Positions 26,804 through 35,336 are shown, counted from the first letter of the stretch. The stretch: DNA of 40,383 bases from CALWZE01 sp964645785 (GCA_964645785.1 CAZYAV010000025.1:1-40383), one strand, 5' to 3'. Numbers and translations are program-made. The notes: a model not told the origin generated them from the letters alone.

Positions 26804-26832
26804 ATAATACCCGAAAACCCGCGCCCCGTAAA
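26804..26832 (-). promoter_or_regulatory. Promoter of the small AT-rich gene pair
   Basis: On the minus strand, TTTACG (26832-26827), 17 bases, TATTAT (26809-26804). Confidence 0.55.
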
Positions 26833-26880
26833 CGCGTTCGGCCAAGCCGTGCGCGGCGCAGTGCGCCCACGGCGGGGCGT

Positions 26881-27498
26881 TCAGCCGCCCGCCGCCGGGT
26901 TCTCCCGGCTGCCGAACCAGCTCTGGAACAGCTCCTCAAGCTTGAACCGAATCTCGTACTTTTCCCCGCCGGTCACGATTTCCCGCTCCTGCTCGGTGTA
27001 GTCCTCCAGCGGCTCGTCCGGCTGCGCGGTGGGGACGCACAGCGCCGGATAGAGCACGCACCACCAGTTTTTGCCCTGCGCCGCGCCCAGCTCGACCCGC
27101 AGCGCGGTGTAATTGCCCGCGGGCAGGACGAACGACTCGTAGGTTCGGGTGTCAAACTGCGTCTCGGCCACGGTGACCCGCGCGGTATAATCAAAGCCCC
27201 GGCTGGCCAGGGTCTCGTCCGCAATCCGCTTGATTTCGGCAAGGCGGGTTTCGAGCGCCCGCTCGGCCGCCTGCTTGCTGTCCGCTTCGCAAAACAGGGT
27301 CTCGCTCTGGGCGAGGATCGCGTCCCGCACGGCCAGCTTGACCGCCTGATCCGCCGCCTCGTCCGAATTGGCAATGACATGCAGCCGCAGCGTGTCCGCC
27401 CGGATATTCTCGCATTCCTTTGCAAAGGGAATCTGCGCGCACGCCCCCAGAATACAGAGCGCCAGCGCCGCCAAAAGGGAAATTTCCAGCTTCTTCAT
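26881..27498 (-). CDS. spoIIR: Stage II sporulation protein R
   Basis: 205 residues. SpoIIR is made in the forespore and secreted to trigger processing of pro-sigma-E by SpoIIGA in the mother cell. Conserved landmarks are LRLHVIANSDEAADQAVKLAVRDAIL and GKNWWCVLYPALC. The N-terminus is hydrophobic and ends in LGAC at residues 17-20, which reads as a lipobox. ATG 27498 follows GGAGG by 10 bases and is preferred over ATG 27528. The product should be exported. A sigma-F promoter is expected from known biology, but I could not confirm one upstream. Confidence 0.93.
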   Translation of the reverse strand: MKKLEISLLAALALCILGACAQIPFAKECENIRADTLRLHVIANSDEAADQAVKLAVRDAILAQSETLFCEADSKQAAERALETRLAEIKRIADETLASRGFDYTARVTVAETQFDTRTYESFVLPAGNYTALRVELGAAQGKNWWCVLYPALCVPTAQPDEPLEDYTEQEREIVTGGEKYEIRFKLEELFQSWFGSRENPAAGG

Positions 27499-27659
27499 CT
27501 GCCTTGTGCCTCCGTCCTTGTTCTGCATGGAGTATCGGCCGAACGCCTCGCTTTATTCCGTTTGCTGGAAATTATTTCCGACTTTTTCCCTGACCGGCCG
27601 CGCGCCGCGCAGCCGAACCACAGCGGGGCGGCAGATAAGGCGCTGCAAAAAGAGGGATT

Positions 27660-28055
27660 TCAGCCATCGCCGAAATCCCCCTTGCGCTGCGTGGTCTGGG
27701 TCAGCTTGTCGATTGCCTCCTGCCGGGTGGCGACAAAGAAAACGTCCTTTCCGCGGTTGCTCTCATACATAAAATCCCGCAGGGGCTTGCTTGTATAGCG
27801 GGAATAATCGCCGTAAATGGCAATCCGGCCGCCATAGTTTATGTATTTTTGAAGAACCTCCCCCGCAAGACCGGTGCTGAGGATAAAGAATTCCTCCGCA
27901 ATCAGGGCTTTGTCCACCACAAGGTTTTTCGTCCCGATGTCGTATTTTGCGGCCATCAAAAGGTCAAGCGCCGACTGTGCGTCGGTGATTACCCGCTCGC
28001 CGCCCTGCACGACGGCGCAGACCACCCCGTCCTTTTCGACCCGTTTCAGCTCCAT
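27660..28055 (-). CDS. DUF4180 domain-containing protein
   Basis: 131 residues matching the DUF4180 family: GVVCAVVQGGERVITDAQSA, AEEFFILSTGLAGEVLQKYI and IAIYGDYSRYTSKPLRDFMY. It is cytosolic, with no membrane segment. The family function is unknown, and members often occur as single genes in Firmicutes and Bacteroidetes. ATG 28055 is chosen over GTG 28064 because GGGAGG sits 8 bases ahead of the ATG. It is monocistronic between spoIIR and the DUF378 gene. A short palindrome between its promoter and ribosome binding site suggests regulation. Confidence 0.88.
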   Translation of the reverse strand: MELKRVEKDGVVCAVVQGGERVITDAQSALDLLMAAKYDIGTKNLVVDKALIAEEFFILSTGLAGEVLQKYINYGGRIAIYGDYSRYTSKPLRDFMYESNRGKDVFFVATRQEAIDKLTQTTQRKGDFGDG

Positions 28056-28068
28056 TTCCTTCACCTCC

Positions 28069-28121
28069 CTGACAGGTCAGATAAATACCGCTATTCTATC
28101 ACGGCCGGGGGCGGTGTGCAA
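28069..28121 (-). promoter_or_regulatory. Promoter and short palindrome upstream of the DUF4180 gene
   Basis: On the minus strand, TTGCAC (28121-28116), 17 bases, TAGAAT (28098-28093). Downstream is the palindrome CTGAC-CT-GTCAG (28080-28069), next to GGGAGG. The -35 is weak. The bases 28122-28395 beyond it contain no gene that I can support. Confidence 0.45.
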
Positions 28122-28395
28122 CTGTTTTTTCGGCTTGCGGGCGCCGCTTTCTCCCCGGCAGCCCTGCACAAAGCAGAGCCGCGCGCCGGGGCGCGGCCGG
28201 GCGGGGTCGAGCGGCGCTCCGCAGCCGCTTTTCCCTCGGTCTTTATACTTATTCCTTTAAAGAGTGGAACGCCCTGTCCCCGACCCGATCGTCTTTGCCG
28301 CTTCGCGGACTATTTTTTTTTGGGGGGAATTTTCTTCTCCTGCGGTCAAATCCCCCTCAGCAAGCCCGCGGCCGGAAATTGACCCCGCGCCCGGG

Positions 28396-28629
28396 TCACG
28401 GCTGCGCTTTGCGGGCGTCCGCGCCCTCCCGGCGCTCGCGGCTGTCCTGCGCGAGGGCGAGCGCCGTCCAGACAACGGCGGCCAGCCCGACCAGGAGATA
28501 GACGACCCGCGCGGGCAGGGTGTGCGACCCGCCGCAGATCCACGCAACAAAGTCGAAGGAAAACAGGCCGTAGGCGCCCCAGTTCAGCCCCCCGATGACG
28601 AGCAGAACGGCGCAGATGGTTTGCAGCAT
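28396..28629 (-). CDS. DUF378 small membrane protein
   Basis: 77 residues with two membrane helices. The family signature IGGLNWGAYGLFSFDFVAW sits in the first helix-loop, and VVYLLVGLAAVVWTALAL forms the second. The tail is charged (DSRERREGADARK). ATG 28629 follows AAAGGAG by 9 bases, and the longer open frame up to 28971 is not supported. DUF378 (YuzA-type) proteins have no known function. Confidence 0.9.
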   Translation of the reverse strand: MLQTICAVLLVIGGLNWGAYGLFSFDFVAWICGGSHTLPARVVYLLVGLAAVVWTALALAQDSRERREGADARKAQP

Positions 28630-28984
28630 AAAACCGCTCCTTTTAAAGTAGTCCGCCCGGCATACCGCCGGATGCAGATACTGTTCCCCGAACGGCGCCG
28701 GTTTATCCCGCCCGCGGCGGCCATAGCCGCACCGGGCAGCCTTCCGACGCATCGCGGCCGCGCCTGCCCGCTCGTTTGGGGGCGACGCCGCGCCCGCGGG
28801 GAAACGGCCATACCCGGACAACAGCCTAACCGCCCGCACGGTGCGTCCCTGTCCCCGGCGCGTCAGGCGGCAAGGCGGCTCTTGTGCGCCGCGTCCGCGG
28901 CCGGTGATGTGCAGCGGGGGCTGCGCTTTTTTCTTTACATAATAATAGGCGCAAAGCCGGCCGGGCGGCATTTTGCGCCGCGCA

Positions 28985-29013
28985 TTTACTTTGCCGCCCG
29001 GATGTGATAAAAT
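28985..29013 (+). promoter_or_regulatory. Promoter of the lrp-aminotransferase-DUF362-ispE operon
   Basis: TTTACT (28985-28990), 17 bases, TAAAAT (29008-29013), with TG just ahead of the -10 (TGATAAAAT, extended -10). The region 28630-28984 holds no other recognisable feature. Confidence 0.75.
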
Positions 29014-29072
29014 AGCCGGTAATTCAACCCGCGCCGTCCGCGCGGAGACCCTGTGACAAAGGAGAAGGAATC

Positions 29073-29552
29073 ATGGAAATGCTGCTGAAACTGCTGTCCG
29101 AGGACGCGAGGCTGTCGCTGGAGCAGCTGGCCAGCCTGACCGGCACCACCGAGCAGGAGGTCGCGGAGAAGATGGACGAATACCGCCGCAGGGGGATCAT
29201 TGCCGGATACGAGGCGGTGATCGACTGGGAGCGCGCGGGCATCGACCGGGTGCTGAGCCTGATCGAGCTGCGGATCAGCCCCAAGCGGGATTTCGGGTTT
29301 GACGAGTTCGCGGACACGGTCGCCCGCTTCCCCGAGGTCGAGACGGTCTACCTCATGTCAGGCGGGTTCGACCTCGCCATCCTGATTCACGGCAAAAGCT
29401 TCAAGGATATCGCCATGTTTGTCTCCAAGCGGCTGTCGCCGATGGAATCGGTGCTGTCCACGGCCACCCATTTTGTGCTCAAGACCTATAAGGAGCGCGG
29501 CGCGCTGTTCATCGACAAAATTGAGGACGAAAGGGGTCTGGGCGCGCTGTGA
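29073..29552 (+). CDS. Lrp/AsnC-family transcriptional regulator
   Basis: 159 residues. The N-terminal winged HTH is LLKLLSEDARLSLEQLASLT through YRRRGIIAGYEAVID. The C-terminal RAM/AsnC ligand-binding domain has EVETVYLMSGGFDLAILIHG. These regulators sense amino acids and act as dimers to octamers. ATG 29073 follows AAGGAG by 8 bases. Its stop overlaps the GTG start of the aminotransferase gene (GTGA, 29549-29552). This pairing is common in Clostridia and suggests that it controls its own operon in response to an amino or keto acid. Confidence 0.94.
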   Translation: MEMLLKLLSEDARLSLEQLASLTGTTEQEVAEKMDEYRRRGIIAGYEAVIDWERAGIDRVLSLIELRISPKRDFGFDEFADTVARFPEVETVYLMSGGFDLAILIHGKSFKDIAMFVSKRLSPMESVLSTATHFVLKTYKERGALFIDKIEDERGLGAL

Positions 29553-30745
29553 TTGACTACGATAAAATCCTGACCGACCGCGTCAAGGCGGTCAAGCCCT
29601 CGGGCATCCGGCGGTTTTTCGATATCGCGGCCGAGATGGGGGACTGCATCTCGCTCGGCGTCGGCGAGCCGGATTTCTGCACCCCCTGGGAGATTCGGCA
29701 GGCCGGCATCCACGCGCTGGAGGGCGGCAAGACCTGGTACACCGCGAACGCCGGGCTCGCAAAGCTGCGCGAGGAGATTGCCCGGTACATGAAGCGCCGG
29801 TTCCGGCTGGACTATGACCCGGCCGCGCAGACGCTGGTCACCGTCGGCGGGTCAGAGGCGATCGACCTGTGCATCCGCGCGTTTGTCGCCGAGGGGGACG
29901 AGGTCATCCTGCCCACCCCCTGCTTTGTCTGCTACGACCCGCTGACCTATATGTGCGGCGGCAAGGTGGTGCCGGTGCCGACAAAGGCGGAGAACGGCTT
30001 TCGGCTGACCGCGCAGGAGCTGCGCGACGCCATCACCCCGCGCACAAAGCTGCTGATCCTGCCCTTCCCCAACAACCCGACCGGCGCAGTCATGCGCCGC
30101 GAGCATCTGGAGGAGATCGCCGAGGTGCTGCGCGGCACGAATATCATGGTGCTTTCGGACGAAATTTACGCCGAGCTGACCTATGGCAAGGAGCGGCACG
30201 TCTCCTTTGCCGAAATCAGCGAGGACGCCTGCAACCGCACCATCGTCGTCAACGGGTTTTCCAAGGCCTACGCGATGACCGGCTGGCGGCTGGGCTTTGC
30301 GTGCGGCCCCGAGCCGGTGATGAAGCAGATGCTCAAGCTGCACCAGTTCGCCATCATGTGCGCCCCGACCACCAGCCAGTACGCCGCCATCACGGCCATG
30401 CGGGACTGCGACGAATCCATCGAGATGATGCGGCAGGAGTACAACATGCGCCGCCGCCTGGTGACCGACAGCTTCAACCGCATGGGGCTGCCCTGCTTTG
30501 AGCCGGAGGGCGCGTTTTACGTCTTCCCCTCCATCGCCTCAACCGGGCTGAAATCCCTCGATTTCTGCGAAAAGCTGCTGTACAGCAAGCGGGTCGCGGT
30601 TGTGCCGGGCGACGCGTTCGGGGCGTCCGGTGAGGGCTTTGTGCGGGTGTCCTATTCGTATTCCGTCTCCCACCTGGCGGAGGCGCTCAAACGCATTGAG
30701 GATTTTTTAGGGGAATTGAAACGTGAAAGAGACGGTAATCATTAA
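29549..30745 (+). CDS. Class I/II PLP-dependent aminotransferase
   Basis: 398 residues of fold type I. Landmarks are SLGVGEPDFCTPW, YTANAGLAKLREEIARY, LPFPNNPTGAVM (cofactor and substrate Asn), LSDEIYAELTYG (PLP pyridine Asp) and NGFSKAYAMTGWRLGF (Schiff-base Lys in SKAYAMTG). It likely transfers amino groups between an aspartate- or aromatic-type amino acid and a 2-oxo acid; sequence alone does not fix the substrate. The start is GTG 29549, overlapping the lrp stop, with no strong separate ribosome binding site. It overlaps the next gene by 23 bases. Confidence 0.93.
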   Translation: MIDYDKILTDRVKAVKPSGIRRFFDIAAEMGDCISLGVGEPDFCTPWEIRQAGIHALEGGKTWYTANAGLAKLREEIARYMKRRFRLDYDPAAQTLVTVGGSEAIDLCIRAFVAEGDEVILPTPCFVCYDPLTYMCGGKVVPVPTKAENGFRLTAQELRDAITPRTKLLILPFPNNPTGAVMRREHLEEIAEVLRGTNIMVLSDEIYAELTYGKERHVSFAEISEDACNRTIVVNGFSKAYAMTGWRLGFACGPEPVMKQMLKLHQFAIMCAPTTSQYAAITAMRDCDESIEMMRQEYNMRRRLVTDSFNRMGLPCFEPEGAFYVFPSIASTGLKSLDFCEKLLYSKRVAVVPGDAFGASGEGFVRVSYSYSVSHLAEALKRIEDFLGELKRERDGNH

Positions 30746-31871
30746 GGCCTGCCCCTCCTACGAGCAGCAGGCGGTCGACGACGCGGTGGAGGCCGTGTGC
30801 GCCGCCGGCGGGCTGGACGCGCTGGTCGGCCCGCAAAGCGAGGTTGTGCTCAAGGTAAACCTGCTGATGAAGGCCGCGCCGGACGAGGCGGTCACCACCA
30901 ACCCCGCCGTGGTGCGCGGGATGATCCGCGCGCTGCAAAAGCGCGGCGTGCGCTCGATTGTGGTTGCGGACAGCCCCTCCGGCACCTTTTCCGAGCCGCG
31001 GCTGCGCGCGATATACGACCGCTGCGGGATGACCGCGCTGACCGACACGGGCGCGCAGCTCAACTGGAACCTGGAAGCGCACCCGCACAGCGGCGCGGGA
31101 AAAATCAAGGAGTTTCAGATCTGCGACGTGTTCGCCAACCCCAACGCGGTGGTGATCGGGCTGGGCAAGGTCAAGACCCACGCGATGACGGGGATGAGCG
31201 GCGCGGTCAAGAACTTTTTCGGGGTTATCCCGGGCTTAAGCAAGGCGGAAATGCACTGCCGCATCCCGGAAAAGCCCGCGTTCTGCGAGATGCTGTGCGA
31301 GCTGTTTGATCTGGTGCACCCGGCGTTCCACCTGATGGACGGGATTGTCGGCATGGAGGGGAACGGCCCGTCGGGCGGCAGCCCGCGCGCGTTCGGCTTT
31401 TTGATTGGCGGGCGCAACGGCTACGCGGTCGACCGGGTGCTCTGCGAGGCAATCGGCATGGGGGCAAAGGCGGCCAAGACGGTCGACACCGCGATTGGCC
31501 GGGGCAGCGCGCCCGCCTCCCTCGACGAAATCGAGATTCTGGGCGACCGCGCGTTTGTCGACCAACCGGTGCGCGACCTCGCGCTGCCCGAAAGCGCCGA
31601 CACCGATTTCAGCTCCCATCTGCCGCGGTTCCTGCGCCCGCTGGGCAAAAAGGTCATGCGCGCCGCCTCGCCGCGCCCGGTAATCCGCACCAGGGACTGT
31701 ATCGGCTGCGGGATGTGCTATGAGATTTGCCCGCAGCGAACCATCCGCATCGAGGACAAAAAGGCGAAAATCGACCCGGGCAGCTGCATCAAATGCTTCT
31801 GCTGCCACGAGGTCTGCCCGCACCGCGCAATCGACATCCGCACCAACCTGCTGTTCCGGGTGCTGAAATGA
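30723..31871 (+). CDS. DUF362 protein with two [4Fe-4S] ferredoxin motifs
   Basis: 382 residues. The N-terminal DUF362 domain (about 1-300) has VVLKVNLLMKAAPDEAVTTN, VVADSPSGTF, GLGKVKTHAMTGMSGAVKNFFGV and MDGIVGMEGNGPSGG. The C-terminal ferredoxin part carries CIGCGMCYEICP and CIKCFCCHEVCP, each with four ligands, enough for two [4Fe-4S] clusters. It is cytosolic and probably an electron-transfer or redox protein; the family role is not established. GTG 30723 follows AGGGGAATTGAAAC and lies inside the aminotransferase 3' end. Its stop overlaps the ispE ATG (ATGA), so all four genes form a coupled operon. Confidence 0.92.
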   Translation: MKETVIIKACPSYEQQAVDDAVEAVCAAGGLDALVGPQSEVVLKVNLLMKAAPDEAVTTNPAVVRGMIRALQKRGVRSIVVADSPSGTFSEPRLRAIYDRCGMTALTDTGAQLNWNLEAHPHSGAGKIKEFQICDVFANPNAVVIGLGKVKTHAMTGMSGAVKNFFGVIPGLSKAEMHCRIPEKPAFCEMLCELFDLVHPAFHLMDGIVGMEGNGPSGGSPRAFGFLIGGRNGYAVDRVLCEAIGMGAKAAKTVDTAIGRGSAPASLDEIEILGDRAFVDQPVRDLALPESADTDFSSHLPRFLRPLGKKVMRAASPRPVIRTRDCIGCGMCYEICPQRTIRIEDKKAKIDPGSCIKCFCCHEVCPHRAIDIRTNLLFRVLK

Positions 31872-32761
31872 GCGGGCAGTGCAGCGAAATTGTCCTTTGC
31901 GCCAACGCCAAGGTGAACCTGACGCTGGACGTCGTCGGCACAAGGGCAGACGGCTACCACCTGCTGGACATGGTCAACTGCTCGGTCTCCCTGCACGACG
32001 AGATTACCCTGCGCCGCGCGAAGGGGGCGGGCATCGCGATCCGCTCCAATGCGCGGTATCTTCCCCGCGGGGAAAAAAACCTCGCCCACAAAGCGGCGAC
32101 GGCGTTTGCGGCGCAGACAGGGCTTGCCCTGCCGGGGCTGGAAATCGGGATCCGCAAGCGAATCCCGGCGCAGGCCGGGCTGGGCGGCGGCAGCGCGGAC
32201 GCGGCGGCGGTGCTTGTGGGGCTGAACGAGCTGCTTTGCGCCGGGCTGGACGGCGCCGCGCTGTGCGCCATCGGCGAAACGGTCGGCGCCGACGTGCCCT
32301 TTTGCCTTTCCGGCGGCTTTGCGCGGGTGCGCGGCATCGGCGAGGCGATTGAGCCGATCCCCTGCGCGGCCGAGTTTGCGCTGGTGATTTTGATGCCGCA
32401 GCGGGGCAACAGCACCCGGGAGGCGTTTGCCGCCTTTGACCGGGGCGAGCCGTTCACGCGTCCGCAGACCCGGAAGATGCTGGCCGCGCTGGCCGCCGGC
32501 TCGGCGGCGGAGGCGGCGCTTTATTTAAAAAACGCGTTTTCGGAATTGCAGGCGGATGCGCAGACGGCGGCGCTTTGCGGGGCGCTGCTGAAAAACGGCG
32601 CGCTCGGCGCCTCGATGACCGGGAGCGGCGCGGCGGTGTTCGGCCTGTTTCCGGACAGGCTGCGGGCAAAAAAATGCCGCGACCGGCTCCTTCTGCGCGG
32701 TCTTTCGGCCTATCTTGCCGTGCCGGCCGCGCAGGGGGTCAGCGTCCTGCGCCGCCGCTGA
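31868..32761 (+). CDS. ispE: 4-diphosphocytidyl-2-C-methyl-D-erythritol kinase
   Basis: 297 residues, a GHMP kinase of the MEP isoprenoid pathway that phosphorylates CDP-methylerythritol. Landmarks are CANAKVNLTLDVVGTRADGYH (catalytic Lys and substrate loop), IPAQAGLGGGSADAAAVLVG (ATP-binding loop), GADVPFCLSGG and MTGSGAAVFGLF. The family length is about 285-300. ATG 31868 overlaps the DUF362 stop, and the longer open frame from 31727 overlaps that gene and is not real. It is the last gene of the operon, followed by a strong terminator. Confidence 0.97.
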   Translation: MSGQCSEIVLCANAKVNLTLDVVGTRADGYHLLDMVNCSVSLHDEITLRRAKGAGIAIRSNARYLPRGEKNLAHKAATAFAAQTGLALPGLEIGIRKRIPAQAGLGGGSADAAAVLVGLNELLCAGLDGAALCAIGETVGADVPFCLSGGFARVRGIGEAIEPIPCAAEFALVILMPQRGNSTREAFAAFDRGEPFTRPQTRKMLAALAAGSAAEAALYLKNAFSELQADAQTAALCGALLKNGALGASMTGSGAAVFGLFPDRLRAKKCRDRLLLRGLSAYLAVPAAQGVSVLRRR

Positions 32762-32835
32762 GCGAGCCGGTTGGAGCCGGGACGAGCGATTCAGCCGCCC
32801 CGCCGCGGCGCTGTCTGCCGAAAAAACGCATACGC

Positions 32836-32887
32836 AAGCGCCCGGCGGCGCAGGTTTGTTTCCCTGCGCTGCCGGGCGCTTTTTTGC
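32836..32887 (+). terminator. Terminator after ispE
   Basis: AAGCGCCCGG plus CGGCGCAGG pairs with CCTGCGC plus TGCCGGGCGCTT around a TTTGTTT loop, ending in six Ts (32836-32886). Confidence 0.92.
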
Positions 32888-33420
32888 AAAAAATCAGTCC
32901 GTTGCCGCGCGCCTCGTGCCTTCTATAGCTGTTCGAGATTTTTATCGACTTCCCGGCGTTTCCCCAAGCGGTCGAGCGGTTTAGATCGTTGGAAAGTGCA
33001 GGCGCATTCTTCCGCTTTTGGGGCGTATACGGCGGGGATTCCCGGACGTCGCAGCCACGGCACAATGCTCCCCAGCCATTATTTGCCGGGCGACGCGGGC
33101 GTCCCCGGTTCGGATGCTTTTGGGGAACGCTGCCGCAACATGCGTTGCCCCGCACGGCTTGTTTTCTCTGCTGCATCGGTCGAAAATTCGCCCCTCTTTT
33201 ACCCTGCAAGCTTTCCGTATCCGCCGAACACCGGTTTTTCCTGTACGTTGCGCGCAGCAACAAAAAACGCTTTATCGTTCCGATAAAGGCCGGAAAACGG
33301 CATCGGATTCCCCGGCACGCGTCTGGTATACGGCGCTTGAAACACTCGAACGGCGCTTAATATTGTGAAATAAACCGCACGCTGGACGGTTCGGGGAAGC
33401 CTGCACGGCAAAACCTTGAT
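32888..33420. other. 530-base intergenic region without a supported gene
   Basis: Open frames on both strands here (for example 32989-33360 plus, 32739-33263 minus) lack ribosome binding sites, lack recognisable domains and have compositions typical of non-coding GC-rich DNA. The only clear structure is a short hairpin, CTTTATCG-TTC-CGATAAAG (33270-33288). Composition falls gradually towards the AT-rich patch to the right. Confidence 0.5.
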
Positions 33421-33742
33421 TTATCTTTTTCTTTGGTCTTTAACAGAAGAAGCAATTGCATAAACCATTACAGCTATCATCCATGCACCTTCAATCCACC
33501 ACAGCCAGCCTGTTTTCAAAATACATTCGACAGCGATACTCAAAAATATGGCTGATATAAAAGCAAATACTATACCCGACTGTCGATAATGCGGACTTTT
33601 ATCCATTTTCTCTCGTTCTTGCTTTGTTGCATAGATATAAGCATTATTCAGAAGAAAACCCTTTCTCCTTAAATTGAAGAACACTAATGACTGCACAAAT
33701 AACTGATAACAATAAAACAAGAATTATTGCACAAAAATTCAT
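33421..33742 (-). pseudogene. Frameshifted small membrane protein gene in an AT-rich patch
   Basis: Translation from ATG 33742, preceded by GGAGG at 7 bases, gives MNFCAIILVLLLSVICAV and then QFKEKGF before a premature stop. Moving one base in the TTTT run at 33658-33655 gives the continuous sequence KEKGF-LLNNAYIYATKQEREKM, then YRQSGIVFAFISAIFLS and two more hydrophobic helices. The whole length (322 bases) minus one base is exactly 107 codons. The restored 106-residue protein has an N-terminal helix, a cytoplasmic loop and two C-terminal helices, and resembles small DUF3784-like membrane proteins. It could be a real one-base insertion or a homopolymer sequencing error. Codon use is much more AT-rich than the neighbours, suggesting transfer. 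Confidence 0.72.
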
Positions 33743-33771
33743 ATTCACACCTCCAAAGTTCAAATTAAAAA

Positions 33772-33832
33772 CTCCTTTTGCCGTAATTTAAAATACAGTC
33801 TGCCGACCGCATTTAAAGAACGGCAAAAGGAG
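33772..33832. repeat. Inverted repeat at the right edge of the AT-rich patch
   Basis: CTCCTTTTGCCGT (33772-33784) and ACGGCAAAAGGAG (33820-33832) are perfect 13-base complements. Inner TTTAAA sites on each side extend the hairpin. It lies upstream of the frameshifted gene, at the point where GC-rich sequence resumes. Confidence 0.75.
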
Positions 33833-33956
33833 GGTGTTCGGAAAGCGTCTAAATGATGGTTATTTAACCCATGCGCAAATTGACTGCGTCTGCGCCGGAT
33901 TGCCGCCAACATCTGTCCGGCGGAAAGCAGCGAGCCGCCCGGGCAATTTGCCCCGC

Positions 33957-35321
33957 TCAGTTGCGCAGGCTGTGAATCGGCGCGGGGATGCGGCCGCCGC
34001 GCGCGATGAATTCCGCCGAGGAAAAATGGCTGACCGGCATAATCGGCGCGCTGCCGAACAGGCCGCCGTAGTCGATGCTCTCCCCCACCGTTTTGCCCGC
34101 CGCCGGGATGAGGCGCACGGCGGTGGTCTTGTTGTTGATCATGCCGATGGCGGCCTCGTCCGCGATGATCGCCGCAATGGTCGACGCGGGCGTGTCGCCC
34201 GGCACGGCCACCATGTCGATGCCGACCGAGCAGACGCAGGTCATCGCCTCCAGCTTTTCCAGCGAGAGCGCCCCCCGGTTGACCGCCGCAATCATCCCCG
34301 CGTCCTCGCTGACCGGGATAAACGCGCCCGACAGCCCGCCGACGTGGGAGGACGCCATCACGCCGCCCTTTTTGACCGCGTCGTTGAGCAGCGCCAGCGC
34401 CGCCGTCGTGCCGTGCGCGCCGCAGCTCTCCAACCCCATCAGCTCGAGGATTTCGGCCACGCTGTCCCCCTTGGCCGGGGTCGGCGCAAGCGAGAGGTCG
34501 ACAACCCCGAACGGCACGCCCAGCCGCGAGGAGGCCTCCTGCGCCACCAGCTGGCCGACCCGGGTGATGCGGAACGCGGTGCGCTTGATCTGCTCCGCGA
34601 CCGTGTCGAACGGCAGACCCCGGCACTCCCGCAGCACCTGCGCCACCACGCCCGGCCCCGAAACGCCGACGTTGATGCAGCATTCCGGCTCGCCCGGGCC
34701 GTGAAATGCGCCGGCCATAAAGGGATTGTCCTCCACCGCGTTAGCGAACACCACCAGCTTGCTGCACGCAACCGAGTCCCTGTCCGCCGTCAGCGCGGCG
34801 CACTGCACAACCGTCTCGCCCATCAGACGCACGGCGTCCATGTTGATGCCCGCCTTGGTGGTGCCGACGTTGACGCTCGCGCAGACCCGCTCGGTGCCGG
34901 CCAGCGCCTGCGGGATCGCGGCAATCAGCCTGCGGTCCCCTTTGGTGAAGCCCTTGTGCACCAGCGCGGAAAAGCCGCCGATAAAGTTGACCCCGACGTT
35001 TGCGGCCGCGCGGTCGAGCGCCTGCGCGAGGGGGACAAAATCCTCCTTCTCGCAGCTCTCGCCCACCATGGCGACGGGCGTGACCGAGATTCGCTTGTTG
35101 ACAATCGGGATGCCCAGCTCGTGCTCGATGCTCTCGCCGGTTTTCACCAGCGCCTGCGCGGTCAGGCAGATCTTGTCGTAAATCTTCTGCGCGCAGCGGC
35201 CGATCTGCTCGTCGCAGCAGTCCCGCAGCGAAATCCCCATCGTGATGGTGCGCACGTCGAGGTGCTGGTGGTCGATCATCTCGAGGGTGTTGAGAATATC
35301 CTTTGTATCAAGCATCGCCAT
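33957..35321 (-). CDS. PFL/DUF711 (UPF0210) family protein
   Basis: 454 residues matching the DUF711/UPF0210 family, structurally related to glycyl-radical pyruvate formate-lyase-like barrels but without known catalysis. Landmarks are HLDVRTITMGISLRDC, IVNKRISVTPVAMVGE, VNFIGGFSALVHKG, CCINVGVSGPGVV and ARGGRIPAPIHSLRN at the end. ATG 35321 is chosen: GGGGG sits 9 bases upstream, and the ACT gene stop is 15 bases upstream. The upstream GTG 35327 and downstream ATG 35315 are less well placed. The ACT-DUF711 pair is conserved widely in Firmicutes and Archaea, so the ACT protein probably regulates it. Confidence 0.95.
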   Translation of the reverse strand: MAMLDTKDILNTLEMIDHQHLDVRTITMGISLRDCCDEQIGRCAQKIYDKICLTAQALVKTGESIEHELGIPIVNKRISVTPVAMVGESCEKEDFVPLAQALDRAAANVGVNFIGGFSALVHKGFTKGDRRLIAAIPQALAGTERVCASVNVGTTKAGINMDAVRLMGETVVQCAALTADRDSVACSKLVVFANAVEDNPFMAGAFHGPGEPECCINVGVSGPGVVAQVLRECRGLPFDTVAEQIKRTAFRITRVGQLVAQEASSRLGVPFGVVDLSLAPTPAKGDSVAEILELMGLESCGAHGTTAALALLNDAVKKGGVMASSHVGGLSGAFIPVSEDAGMIAAVNRGALSLEKLEAMTCVCSVGIDMVAVPGDTPASTIAAIIADEAAIGMINNKTTAVRLIPAAGKTVGESIDYGGLFGSAPIMPVSHFSSAEFIARGGRIPAPIHSLRN

Positions 35322-35336
35322 TGGCACACACCCCCA

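Noticed and set aside
32739..33368. Several open frames of 110-175 residues in the ispE downstream region
   Set aside because: There is no ribosome binding site or recognisable fold, compositions resemble non-coding GC-rich DNA, and frames overlap each other on both strands.
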